From the NCBI GenBank assembly GCA_023014335.1, contig JAECYW010000009.1, positions 620,001 to 684,000 on the forward strand: 64,000 nt of DNA, in the 5' to 3' direction. This document shows, one piece after another, positions 44,737 through 54,824 of this stretch; the first letter of the stretch is position 1, and each line of letters opens with the position of its first letter. A program made the position numbers and the translations under genes. Source of the DNA: Galerina marginata. Its lineage: Eukaryota; Basidiomycota; Agaricomycetes; Agaricales; Galerinaceae. Under the pieces are notes generated by a model. It saw only the letters and a program-made list of their open reading frames with translations. It searched no databases and was not told the origin of the DNA.

Positions 44737-45514
44737 ATAGTGATTGCTCCGAATCTGCAGATTTTTCTCTATAAGCCCAACACGAAATTAAACGGATCAA
44801 AATCTTTACTATTATTCCTCTGGAAAAGAGTTTGAATCCGAGAATCGCCTTTCGCCTCTTCTGCAGAAAGATTTCGCAGCCTGACAATTTGAGGATAGTT
44901 ACCAGATACAAAGGTGCGAAGATGGTAAACAGTCACGTTTGGACGCCGTATCACTGTCGCAGGGACAGGCAACTCTCGGGGAGGACATACATATTTAAAA
45001 AATCAATCATGCCGTCAAGGTAGTGGTATACAACTCGTAGCCTAAATACTCGCATGTTTAAGAAAGTACCCACGTACAAACGCAACTGCCATTTTACAAG
45101 AATGTATCAACATACCACCTTTTACTGTTATGAAAAGCTGCTCCCTAGAACGTGGCTCTATCACCTGTACTCTACGATTTCTCCAGGAAATGGTAGCGCG
45201 AGACCATTTTCTCCCCAACGGAATGCCTGCGCTTATGTCCATGCCTGATTGGTTCCACATTTAACCAGGCATACACAGCTCAAAGCCTCGAGCAGCGCCG
45301 GGCTCCTAAGGTATGGTGTATGGTATCAGTCCTGGCGTCTACATATGATTACATGCGAGCAGAAGGCAAGCAAACGACAGCAAGGTGTTGGTTTCACGGG
45401 GTCCCTACCAAGCACGCAAGCAACAATTTGTCAGCCAATGTTACAAACGGGTGGGTGCAGCACATGGTGAAGAACGGTACATGTTATGTTGTGTTTTGAC
45501 CACGGGCCTTATCC

Positions 45515-45524
45515 GAAAATTCGG
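45515..45524. repeat. Right target-site duplication of the 22 kb element
   Basis: GAAAATTCGG, identical to 23,439-23,448. Immediately right of it the F-box sequence continues (AGAGTCGAATCACCAG), as it does after the single site in copies A and C. Confidence 0.85.
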
Positions 45525-46823
45525 AGAGTCGAATCACCAGTCCGTAGCTTGGTAACAGAGCGAAACGATGAAAAGAGAGGAAAGTAAGTGTTTGGGCGTG
45601 TAGGCAATGGGGCAGGGAGCTTGAGGTCCAGATCTGTTATAAAAGAGAAGTCGCAGTTGGATACTATAGGTAGGAACGAATGATATAGATCCGCAGGGTA
45701 CTGTTCCCAATCATCGTAGAAAATGTCGATCTTAAATGCGTCAGTTTTACATGAAGTGGGGGCGTAAACCACAAACTCCTCGGGGTGCAAGTAAAAATCA
45801 AAAGAGGTGACAGTGCGTGTAAGGAGGTAGCGCTGGAGGGCAGCTGACAGAGTTGAAAAGGAGGCTTTGTAACTACCTGTCGTATATTCACTTGGGGTAA
45901 TTTCACTGTAGCAGCTGACGATATAACCGTCGGCTGGGCGGATATGCGTCAGCAAGTCGTTTAGGGGACCTAACTCCCCATTTTTAAGGCAGAATTTGGC
46001 TAATTCGGGAAGGTTGGCGGAAGGTAGGGGAACCGAAGTGTGAGTAGGATCAGGAGTCATAACATCTTCTACTGTTAGGGATTCAAGGAGCGGCATTGAG
46101 CAGAGGGCAGAGAGGATCAAAAAGACAGAAAATAGATGAGGGAGATGGAGAACACGAAGTTGGGAGAGCCAAGGTGCGGAAAGGCTAAAGGAAACATTGT
46201 GGGTAGTGAAGTGGTATAATGAAGGCGCCTGGTTGGAGAATATTGGAGCGATACATAAGTCAGATAGGGAATAGAGGACTACTGCCGCTGAGAATCTTCT
46301 GTTGGAAATAAGAGAGCATGAACGGAGGTTCGGTGCCGGACGCAGCAAAGGCTGCCACTCGCTTAAATTCCTTTTCCTCATGCCCTCCCGAAAGTGGATC
46401 CTCAAGTGTTGGATACAATCCCAATGTGTGTCGAGAGTAGAAAAGAAGAATGATGTCGCATGCTGTCGGAAGTTGTGAGCGTTGGATATTGTCCAGTGTA
46501 TCCAGAGTGGGCTGTTGCGACTTCTTTGCAGGACCTTGTTTCTCCAATGATCGGTCTTCTGGTTAAGGGAGCCTCTATCAATGAGGCGGCCCCATATAGA
46601 AGGTGCATTTAAGGCCAATACCCTCCAGGCACAACACACTTGGGAGGTATAACGAGTGGTGGTGAGACTTGAAGCTTGAAGGCCCGGGCGACTCGGAGAA
46701 CATAGAGGCGTTCCAGAGGAATACTTCGTAAATGATATCATCACTAAGGGCTAAGATTTGCGTGGCACTTTCGGACCAGGAATTCATGGCGATTCGAGGA
46801 AGATCACTACGCGATAGCATCAC
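45525..46823 (-). pseudogene. F-box copy D, 5' part (N-terminal coding end)
   Basis: This starts MMLSRSDLPRIAMNSWSES, with F-box ALSDDIIYEVFLWN and TSQVCCAWRVLALNAPSIWGRLI, and continues through the LRR-like body to GDSTLRIF, where the 22 kb element cuts in. The next codons (LDTLPNAEN) are at 23,065-23,448. One extra base between 46,667 and 46,697 shifts the frame just after the F-box. In the disrupted state the frame ends with a stop inside the element at 45,509. Related over its whole length to copies A-C. Confidence 0.88.
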
Positions 46824-47430
46824 TTTTGAGTGTAAAATGGGAAAGGAATGGCGTCAAGGACTAAAGGCTGTGTAAAATTCTGAACATGGACCGATTGAAA
46901 AAACAGATTATCGGTTTGCGCCACCAATCTGTTGTCAGGTATTAGGCCCATATTAGGTTCCAAGGTTAACACTGAAAAAGACGCACAACGACAAAAAATT
47001 GGTTAGATATTTATGCTAAATAGGATTGGGACACCGAACAGAACTATGATTAGGTCAATGGATTAAAAAAAAAAACGTTTGGTGCCAGGTCATTCACCTC
47101 CTTTGGGTTACTTCGCTGTGGTGTTACGGATTCGACATGAGAAGCTCCCAAAGCGGTGGGATACACTTTCCGATACCCAACGCGGCTGAGCTACAGGCGT
47201 CTACTAGTCTCTCAACCTCCGGAAATTTCGAAAGACAGCTTCGAATTGTTGTAGGGCTAACCAACATCCATCAATGTAATTACTTTCCGGTACAAACATG
47301 TACTTACCAACTTTTTTATTCGCGCTCTAGCTGAAGATCACAAACGCATCAGGTTTAAGGGGAATATTATGATATCGTTTATAAGGCTTACTATCCACCA
47401 TAAAATCAGGGCAATAATCGCTATTCATCC
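46824..47430. other. Intergenic, upstream of split F-box gene
   Basis: Contains the old promoter region of copy D (TGTGTAAAATTCTGAACATG, like the other copies) and an A-run at 47,067-47,076. No gene is supported. Confidence 0.5.
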
Positions 47431-48954
47431 TCAAAGCATCTGAACCGCTAGGCCAGGAACCATTTTCCTGAGGGGTTTGACGTCTACCATGACCGATCTA
47501 CCCATCATCACGGTGAGCGTATCCACAGAAGATCCTAGCGTGATCCTTGCGTTGACAAAGTCGGCCACAATTACCAGTTGGTCCGCGTTCTGTTGACCGA
47601 TGTTATAAATCCAGAGACTCCTCAGGCTAGGCATTATCACGGCGGTCGTGTCGCCTTGAATACGCAAGAAAGAGTTGAGCGTTGAGGGATCAGTTTGGAG
47701 TTCTTCGACGGCAACAAGACCGAGGATGAACCTCCTAATTTCCGAGCTTAAGCTCTCTTTGGCTTCAAAGTCAAGCTGCAGCACCAGCTTCCTTATGATG
47801 TCGAGTCGTACGATGGTAAAGGAAGACAGTAGGTTAGAGATAGATCCTTCTGGAAGAAAGCCCTCTCCGCTCTCTATGCTGAAGGAGAAACGATTACGAT
47901 AGGAAAGGTCCATCCCGAACAAAAAGCGATGTGGTGCGAGATTTATCTCGAGACTGGTATTCGTTCCTAGTTCTGGGGAGGATTTTGAATATTTCGAAAG
48001 GATTCTGCCATGAAGGTCCTCACTGCCACTACCTGGCAATTCGTCTGTATATTTTCCCTCGAATTGGAGCGCGCAGCCATTGGCGGGGATGATATGCTCT
48101 AGAAAAGAGAGTGCAATGTCGACGGAATGAAGGACACGGAACTTGATAGAAGCGAGTCGGGGCAGCAAAACCGTAGGAAGTGAGGCGTCTTGATTGACAC
48201 GGACTCGCCTGAATGGGCGATCGGTCTTTGGCTCTAATATCTCGAGGACTGGCATGTGGCTGAGAGCCTTCAGCAAATCGGCAGCGACGACGGTGGAATG
48301 GAGAATCAATTCTCGGAGGTTCGGTAGTGGAAAGGTAGTCAGGTCCAGCCTCATATTAGTCGCACTCAAAGTGCGCAAGGACGGGGCCTGTTGCGAGAAA
48401 AGAACGAAATCAGGTCCATACAGATATCCAGGGGGCTCTGTACACGGCCAAGCGAATTTGAAGACTTCAAGAGAAGGTGCAGGGCGTTGGAATAACTCCA
48501 CCCAGACGTCCTTGTTCCTGGTAAAGTACCAGCTAAAATCTAGGTCCAGAGATCGTATTCTTGTCCAGTGCTCGCCGAGGAGCCACGCAGCGGCCGTTTC
48601 TGGCGTTTGAAACCAGCTGCTCCTGTCATCGCACACTCTGAAATGAAGGGGGGCTGTTCCTGTGCGACGCATGACCTCTTTGCGCCATTCTTCTTTCTTC
48701 TGGCACAGCAAGTCGATGTCGAGGACTCGCGCCCATAACGAGGGCGATCCAATAACGAGCTCTCTCCAATGCGCGCAAACTTGTGATGTGTGTCGTAAGG
48801 TTACGATGGCGGGATGCATGCCCCTGGTCCAGATTCGTTGTTCTTCTTCCAGGTCGGCATTAAGGGCGAAGATGTGTCCGAGGATGTCGTTATTTAACTG
48901 GAAGATTGGTGGTGTGAACCCATCGTTTACGGTAACGTGGATGGAAGAAGCCAT
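47431..48954 (-). CDS. F-box protein, subfamily 2, copy 1
   Basis: A single-exon gene of 507 residues, starting MASSIHVTVNDGFTPPIFQ. F-box at about 18-75: LNNDILGHIFALN, TSQVCAHWRELVIGSPSLWARVLDIDLL. The rest is an LRR-like chain (TFPLPNLRELILHSTVV, MPVLEILEPKTD, LPRLASIKFRVL). It ends DVKPLRKMVPGLAVQML. An intron ending GGAATAG just before the ATG could join an upstream exon near 49,024-49,375 in frame, but that exon looks like a separate hydrophobic sequence, so I keep the ATG at 48,954. An SCF substrate receptor by family. Paralogue of the gene at 52,894-54,366. Confidence 0.85.
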   Translation of the reverse strand: MASSIHVTVNDGFTPPIFQLNNDILGHIFALNADLEEEQRIWTRGMHPAIVTLRHTSQVCAHWRELVIGSPSLWARVLDIDLLCQKKEEWRKEVMRRTGTAPLHFRVCDDRSSWFQTPETAAAWLLGEHWTRIRSLDLDFSWYFTRNKDVWVELFQRPAPSLEVFKFAWPCTEPPGYLYGPDFVLFSQQAPSLRTLSATNMRLDLTTFPLPNLRELILHSTVVAADLLKALSHMPVLEILEPKTDRPFRRVRVNQDASLPTVLLPRLASIKFRVLHSVDIALSFLEHIIPANGCALQFEGKYTDELPGSGSEDLHGRILSKYSKSSPELGTNTSLEINLAPHRFLFGMDLSYRNRFSFSIESGEGFLPEGSISNLLSSFTIVRLDIIRKLVLQLDFEAKESLSSEIRRFILGLVAVEELQTDPSTLNSFLRIQGDTTAVIMPSLRSLWIYNIGQQNADQLVIVADFVNARITLGSSVDTLTVMMGRSVMVDVKPLRKMVPGLAVQML

Positions 48955-49384
48955 CTGACTATTCCAATGCACGTTGTTAGAAATGTGCTAGCGCATGAGG
49001 TGCCATTAATATCGATACTCACCTCCGCGCTCGTTCGTAAATTTCGTGTAATGTATGTCGTGGTTTATTGAGAACCGTGATGGCATGAGAATTGATGGAC
49101 ATGAGCGCTGTTGGATGGGAAGCTATGATCTTATCTCTCATCTTATCTGGCTCGCGGACCGCGGTCACGAGGGTCAGGACAAGAGAAAATACGGCGAACG
49201 GGAATACGTCGAAGGTCGAACGTTGAATCAACCACAGGAAGAAAAAATCAATGAGTCGAATGACACACGAGCCATAGGTTAGTCCAGGAGAGTATGTATC
49301 CTCCACTTCGAGACCTTCAGTCTTCCGGCACGCCAAAGAGATCAAACGAATACCATTAACAACGACCAACATCACTAGAGTCGA
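48955..49384. other. Intergenic with an unassigned hydrophobic open frame
   Basis: An open frame on the minus strand (49,375-49,019) encodes membrane-like segments (LIDFFFLWLIQRSTFDVFPF) and ends at a GTGAGT donor-like site that would splice in phase to the following F-box gene. It may be a 5' exon of that gene or chance. Not called as a gene. Confidence 0.35.
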
Positions 49385-50129
49385 CTAATCCCACATGTGG
49401 TGTACGTTAACGCCGCTCATTTGAGTTCCTGGGCCATTGTGGAAGCGGGCAGTAGCCATCTTCCGACCACTCGCCAGCTGTTGGACGCTACAGACGCACG
49501 AGGTATTGATCAGTGATAGGAAGATAGTTGGGAGGAGGAAAAATACAAGCCTGATATCAGCGTGCTTGTATTGCTGCAAGTTCTTGTGCGCGTGCCACCC
49601 AGCTTTGACCAGCTTCTCCGCCTTCGCACCGTGCTCTGCGTAACCAGGGCCGTGGTATTGGGTCTTGACGTTGTAGTTCGCGCCGCCCCCGGACTCCTTC
49701 TTGGCCTGAGCAGCGATCTCCTTGCCTGTTTTCACGTACTCCTTGTGGCCAGCGACGAAGGCCTTCCTTCGTTCCTTCTCTTCAGGGGTTGCCTTGCGGA
49801 ATTTCTTAACGCTGGAAATAGGAGGTGATTAAAAACATCAAAAGATGTGATGGAGACCAACGTACACGCTGACCAGTGATCCAAGACCACGGGCGTCGAT
49901 TTCGCCTTTCTCGAGGGCCCGAGCAACGACGGCGATGGCAACGTCGACAGGGATATCACGGGCCTAGTACAATCAATCAGCTCTGCAAGGAAAATTAGAG
50001 CAGGAACAGAGCGGCACGCACGGAAAGATCGTATGAAGCGGTTCTACCCCCTGGGTATGGTGCCGCAAAGGCGTTGGTCGCGAAAAATGCAGCGACGACG
50101 GGGGCAAGAGCAATGAAAGAGATCTTCAT
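49385..50129 (-). CDS. Secreted lysine-rich small protein, unknown function
   Basis: Exon 1 (50129-50022) encodes a signal peptide (MKISFIALAPVVAAFFATNA) and FAAPYPGG. Exon 2 (49963-49866) reads ARDIPVDVAIAVVARALEKG. Exon 3 starts at 49,811 with KKFRKATPEEKERRKAFVAG and continues HKEYVKTGKEIAAQAKKESG, YHGPGYAEHGAKAEKLVKAG, HAHKNLQQYKHA. Introns are 58 and 54 bp and join in phase. The 3' end is uncertain: without further splicing the protein has 210 residues, but a 59 bp GT-AG intron with hydrophobic content after KHADIRL would give a different, shorter end. No family recognised; charged and extracellular, hence candidate effector or wall protein. Confidence 0.65.
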
Positions 50130-50665
50130 GTTGACAGAAAAGAAGTTTTTGTAGGTCGTGAGGTGTTATGAAAGCTTTGAGAAAGGAAGACGCTTGGACG
50201 CTGCCCAGCAGACGAAGGGTGATGTTGGAATATGAGGGGAGACCGGCTCACTGGAGAAAAAAATCGGAGGGATTCCACCTTTTATAATTTTTCGGCCTTT
50301 TGGAATGATGGGAAGATTGATCGGACTTGGCGGTGATCGAGTGATCGACGATCATGCTGCTTTTGTGTTTCATGCGGTTAGTCGCATCAACTCGTCCATC
50401 AACCATCCGTCCATCTCTACATCTTTGATGTCGCAGCACAGCAGTTCTCGCTTCGTGCCCAGCACCGCTGACTCTCTTCCGTCCATCGTTCTCTCTGTCA
50501 TCCACCTACTCTTTCTTGCGTCGTTCTTTCTGTCAACCCTGCATACTAGCCTGCGGACTACTACGAATGTGCGAATGGTATTTCGGCCGTCATTTAGCTA
50601 TATAGTACAGCTTCCACTTCTCGAAGTTCCTGTAAGACCACACCTGCATATACGTCGCAAGGGAA
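50130..50665. other. Divergent intergenic region
   Basis: Upstream region of the secreted-protein gene (-) and the G-alpha gene (+). Contains GATCGATC-like clusters near 50,318-50,352 and pyrimidine-rich sequence before the G-alpha ATG. An open frame at 50,305-50,700 is a chance frame running into the G-alpha first exon. Confidence 0.5.
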
Positions 50666-52292
50666 ATGGGCTGCGTACAGTCGATGGGGTTCAACGATGA
50701 CGGGACCGGTGAGCCTCTTTCCCTGCTCATTTACTTCTAGCACGCCGCCTTCTGTTCGGTTGTAATCGACTTTGCTGGTTATCTGGCCTCAGGTCTGCGG
50801 GAGCGCCCGTATACTTGGCTACGATCGACTCCTTTCTGACCATCTCCGCACAATGTGATCTTGGTGTTCATTTCTATTGTTTTTTCTTAGGAAATAACGA
50901 GGACCAGCTGCACGGGGACGGTCTCGCCGAGAAGAAGGAAATTAAGATGCTATTGCTGGGCGCTGGAGAGTCGGGGAAGGTCGGTACTCTTGTTCTTACT
51001 TCGCCACCTCATCCAGAATGCTGTCGTTCAAAGCCCTCCTTTTTTACGTCTCTGGACATCCACGACCGCCCGTGATCGCCGTATTGATGCCAATTCATTC
51101 CACAGTCAACAATTCTTAAACAAATGAGGCTGATCCATCAAGGAAGATACACGAAGTCCGAGCGAGAATCATACAAGGAAATCATATACTCCAACACCGT
51201 CCAGTCCATGAGGTACGCTCTTCCTCTCTTTTGCTCTGAGACCGACTAAATGGATAATCAGAGCCGTCCTCATGGCATTGCCCCAACTCGACCTCGACAT
51301 ATCCCCTCGGAACGATTCCTGCCGCGCCGTCATTCTATCCCTCCCAGTTCAAATAGAAAACCAGGTCCTCCCTAAATATATCGCCGATGTCATCACCACA
51401 CTCTATCAAGATATTGCCGTTCAAGAGGCCATCCGTCGCTCAGGCGAGTTTCAGCTCCACGACTCGGCAGTCTACTACTTCAACTCAGTCGACCGCATGG
51501 CGTCGCCTTCCTACGTCCCTACTGACCACGATATTCTCCGGAGCAACGTCACGACCACCGGGATAACTCAGACGATCTTCAATACGCAAGAGGCGACTTA
51601 CAGAGTTTTCGATGTTGGTGGGCAGAGGAGCGAGCGCAAGAAGTGGATTAATTGCTTTGAGGATGTGACGGCGATGGTGTTTGTGGTTGGTTTGAGCGAG
51701 TACGACCAAATGCTTTCTGAGGACGAGAGTGTGGTAAGCGAATTTCTATTGATTCCTCGATTACGCCGAAGTGACGTGCTTTGATTTTTCTAGAATCGTA
51801 TGCAGGAGGCGCTGACACTGTTTGACTCAATATGCAACTCGAAGTGGTTTGTCGGGTCTTCCATTGTAAGTCTATCCTTCCCTTCTCCCCTTCATTCATC
51901 ATGTCACCTCTATATCTCCGCCCCCCGCTCATCGCTTGTCCTTCCTCTTAGATCCTCTTCCTAAACAAGATTGACCTATTCGCCGATAAACTGCCTCATT
52001 CGCCGCTTAGCGAGTACTTCCCAGACTACAAAGGCGCGAACGACGATTACGATGCAGCATGCGATTACTTCCTCTGGCGCTTCCTCAGCCTCAACCAAAG
52101 TGCGGCGACAAAGCAAATATTCGCGCATTATACGTGTGCGACGGATACGAAGCAGGTTGAATGTGCGTTCGCATTCTTATGTTCGTGGTTCGTTGGGGTA
52201 ATTAATCATGTTCTTTCTTTGTTGCAGTTGTCCTGAATGCGATCGAGGATGGCCTGCAGCAGCAGCACCTGCAGGCGTGTGGTCTGCTGTAG
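50666..52292 (+). CDS. Heterotrimeric G-protein alpha subunit
   Basis: Seven exons (50666-50708, 50891-50979, 51106-51212, 51262-51733, 51794-51865, 51952-52162, 52228-52292) give 352 residues, the usual G-alpha length. It starts MGCVQS, giving Gly2/Cys3 for lipid attachment to the plasma membrane. The GTP-binding motifs are complete: P-loop GAGESGKST at 38-46, switch II DVGGQRSERKKW with Gln201, NKID, and TCAT near the C-terminus, which ends CGLL. The switch I sequence reads DILRSNVTTTGIT: the arginine that normally helps hydrolyse GTP (second R in LRxRVKTTG) is Asn175. By family it couples GPCRs to cAMP or MAPK signalling, for example in mating or nutrient sensing. The closest type is fungal group I/Gi-like; exact orthology not determined. 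Confidence 0.93.
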
Positions 52293-52893
52293 TTCGGCGG
52301 GCGCTGGCTTTGCGTGATTGGTCAAAGAAACAATGACGGATGTGCTCCGTTGTGCCCTTTCACTTGGGTATCTTGATGCATGGCTGGGCGGTGATGATGG
52401 CTTGGTGGTGATTGTGATGGTAATTACGATAGACTGACCCCAACTCTGGCGCTGTTTCCCTTGCTTTCGGACTCGCTATGCATTCTTCATTTTTTTCACG
52501 AGCTGGTTTTTGAATGAGATTTCTCATATTTTTATTATGCAGTCTATTCTTTCTGACCCGTCTTATCCATGGATTCCTTTCGCTTATGACTAAGTATGTA
52601 CAGTGCTATCTCTGAATCCTTTTATTTTTTCTCTTGTAATTTTACTTGTTATCGAATCGCGTGTTGTTTTTATTTAACGACAATTCCATTGTATCACCAT
52701 TTAAGCACTGTGTGTCGTACTTCAACATACTTTTGCCCTTCTTCGAGATCCTATTGTCGTTTCCACTCTCTTTGTCGTGAGATTCGTTGTGCGTTTTTGA
52801 TTGAACCAGCACAAGGGAGTGAAAGAAATAAATTCCTGGAAAGGTCGTAAGTACTGTTGAGGGAATAGAGAAAAAATAACTATGCATACATCG
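52293..52893. other. Intergenic, G-alpha 3' region
   Basis: Convergent 3' ends of the G-alpha gene and an F-box gene. T-rich, no coding sequence seen. Confidence 0.5.
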
Positions 52894-54366
52894 CTAAAAC
52901 TTGAAATCACACTCCACGTTTACGCCAGGTACTGATTTTCTGAACGATTCGACGTCCACCCCGGCAGGCACCCTAACCAACAGCGTATCAGCCGAATTTC
53001 CCAATTGGATCCTTGCATTGATAAAATCTGCCACGTGTGGTAAGTGCGTATTCATATTGTCCATGAGGTCAATAACCCGCAGGCTAGGAAGTATAAGGGT
53101 CGTCGTGTGAGTTTGTATTTCGAGGAGCGATAAAAATGTTAATGGCAATGTTTGTAGTTCCTGAACAGAGACGAGAGTGCGGACAAATTTTTCGATGTCT
53201 GGGTTGAGGTGGGATTGGCCGGTATATTGGAGGAGCATCGACAGCTTTGTGATAGTGTTCAACTGAAGCGACGCCACAGAAAACAGCAGGCTGTGTGGTG
53301 TTGCTTCTGGAGATACATGTTCTAGCGTGAAGGAGAACTGGCGATGATTGGACAAGTCTACTACGAAATGCAATTGCTCGGGCCCCAGTATCACAATGGG
53401 ATTATTTGCTGCCGCCAGATCGGAACATGACCGTGAATAACTCGACAAGATTCTGGCAGAAAGGTTCACGCTATTATCATCTGGGGTTTCACCACAGTAA
53501 TTGCCGCTGAATTGGAGTGTGCATCCTTTGGCTGGCGTCAAGTGCTCTATGAAAGACAGGGCACTATTGACACAACCAAAAACGCGGACATAGAGAGAAG
53601 TAAGCCGGGGAAGGCATACATGTGCAAGTTTGCCGGAGGAACCCCCATTTCGAGTGAATGACCAATCGATCTCAACCGCCAATGTCTCGAGTGCTGGGGT
53701 TTGGCTGAGGGCATCCAGTAAGTCGACAGCTGCGGAAGATGATTTGAACCTCAAAATTCGAAGGTTTGGTAGCGGAAAGGTGGTTAGATTAAGTCTCATA
53801 TCAGTCCCACATATGGTAGTCAAGCATGGCGCCTGTCTCGAAAAAAGGACGAAATCGGGTGCGTGGAGATATCCAGGTGGTCGGGTTAACGGCCACTCGA
53901 ACTTGAAGACTTCTAGTGATGGAGCTGGGCGCTGGAAGAGCTCGCGCCAGGTGCTCACTTTTGTTTGGAAGGACCAACCAAACTGGAGATCCAAAAACCG
54001 TATTCTTGTCCAATGCTCGCTCAAGAGCCATTCGACGGCATCCTCTTGCGGACCAGACCAACGGTGTCTGTTTTTGTTGGATAATTTCAAATGAAGTAAA
54101 GCATTTCCAGTCCTGTGCATAACCTCTTTTCGCCATTCGTCCTTAGCTTGGCACAATAAATCGATGTCGATGGCCTGTGCCCACAACGATGGTGATCCGA
54201 TAATGAGCTCCCTCCAATAAGCGCAAACTTGTGACATATGTCGCAGAGTCACTAGGGATGCATGGTCGAGATGTGTTTGCTCTTCCAGATCGGAATTCAA
54301 GGAGAAAATGTACCCAAGGATATCGGTATGCAGCTGGAGGATTGGTGCCATTATTATCGAGTCCAT
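52894..54366 (-). CDS. F-box protein, subfamily 2, copy 2
   Basis: A single-exon gene of 490 residues from ATG 54,366 (MDSIIMAPILQLHTDILGYI), chosen because it aligns with the start of the paralogue at 48,954; the frame is open for 31 more codons upstream. F-box at about 10-65: LHTDILGYIFSLN, MSQVCAYWRELIIGSPSLWA. The body has RAPAPSLEVFKFEWP-like repeats (FQRPAPSLEVFKFEWPLTRP, TFPLPNLRILRFKSS, LPRLTSLYVRVFG) and ends VPGVNVECDFKF. SCF substrate receptor by family; substrate unknown. No disruption. Confidence 0.85.
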   Translation of the reverse strand: MDSIIMAPILQLHTDILGYIFSLNSDLEEQTHLDHASLVTLRHMSQVCAYWRELIIGSPSLWAQAIDIDLLCQAKDEWRKEVMHRTGNALLHLKLSNKNRHRWSGPQEDAVEWLLSEHWTRIRFLDLQFGWSFQTKVSTWRELFQRPAPSLEVFKFEWPLTRPPGYLHAPDFVLFSRQAPCLTTICGTDMRLNLTTFPLPNLRILRFKSSSAAVDLLDALSQTPALETLAVEIDWSFTRNGGSSGKLAHVCLPRLTSLYVRVFGCVNSALSFIEHLTPAKGCTLQFSGNYCGETPDDNSVNLSARILSSYSRSCSDLAAANNPIVILGPEQLHFVVDLSNHRQFSFTLEHVSPEATPHSLLFSVASLQLNTITKLSMLLQYTGQSHLNPDIEKFVRTLVSVQELQTLPLTFLSLLEIQTHTTTLILPSLRVIDLMDNMNTHLPHVADFINARIQLGNSADTLLVRVPAGVDVESFRKSVPGVNVECDFKF

Positions 54367-54824
54367 ATTGCGCGAGGACAAATAGGAAGAAGAGTGGGAG
54401 AAAAGAACAAATACGACACGCGGACCTAATAATAGATCAAAGACGTGCAATAGGGTCAAGTTTAAACATCCTGGTCCACCAGCCTTGCGACGCAGGTGCA
54501 GTCAGATAATCGACCACAAGGTGGTTTACGTAGTGACAAAAGTGGGCTAACAAATCAGTAGAATTTGAAGCGGCCATCTGAACGATGACGCGAAGACGCG
54601 TTGCTGAACCAATGCTGAACAGGCTCAAGGAATCGTCGTGCTCAAAATGTATCATTATCATTAATAGGGTTCGTCGCAAGATCCTGTAGTACTAGAATGT
54701 CCGTGAAGTTTATGAAGGTATATATGTCGTGATGGAAGAATTAATTGTCCTTGGTGATTGTCCGTGGCATTAGTTAATTAAGGATATCACAGTGACCATT
54801 TTTGGGGTATCAATGATGTCGATT
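54367..54824. other. Intergenic
   Basis: Upstream region of the F-box gene and 3' region of the oxidase-lectin gene. TAAGGATATC and AT-rich sequence, no gene supported. Confidence 0.5.

Larger units (their letters stand above)
23449..45514. mobile_element. Giant KDZ transposon with cargo (22,066 bp)
   Basis: The limits are set by the broken F-box gene and the 10-base direct repeats. The ends form a degenerate terminal inverted repeat: the left begins GGGCAGGGGCCATATGCAAA, the right end read inward begins GGATAAGGCCCGTGGTCAAA, and both carry CCCGTTTGTAAC exactly 63 bases in (23,512-23,523 and 45,440-45,451). Longer subterminal inverted repeats follow. Inside are a KDZ transposase on the minus strand (26,857-29,923) and five further genes (30,124-31,502, 31,567-31,954, 32,727-34,042, 35,473-36,808, 37,461-40,934). 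The transposase has a nonsense codon, so the copy is probably immobile unless complemented. That the five genes are cargo carried by transposition, rather than later insertions, is inference. Confidence 0.85.
40935..45514. repeat. Right subterminal repeat region of the KDZ element
   Basis: No gene. 41,140-41,330 and 41,997-42,245 are related direct copies (GTACGATCTACTCGTTTGCC) and both are inverted relative to 26,480-26,725. 42,300-43,380 contains repeated units with AATGGCACCCAAACCCGCTT and CACCATAAATA, inverted relative to 25,900-26,450. 43,850-43,930 (ATGCACGATTGTACC...) is inverted relative to about 24,440-24,530. The outermost 500 bases carry no recognised coding sequence. Confidence 0.75.

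Noticed and set aside
44019..44911. Long open frames on both strands (223-282 codons) across the 84 bp repeats
   Set aside because: They are a by-product of a repeat unit divisible by three. No start context, signal peptide or splice structure supports any of the three frames, and all three cannot be coding.
45509..46744. Intact F-box gene at the right of the KDZ element
   Set aside because: It has a one-base frameshift after the F-box and its C-terminus is across the element, so it is half of a split pseudogene.
49019..49375. Hydrophobic 118-codon frame as a membrane protein gene
   Set aside because: No promoter, no conserved domain, and it is wedged in a 430-base intergenic gap. It may be a 5' exon of the F-box gene or chance; evidence is too thin.
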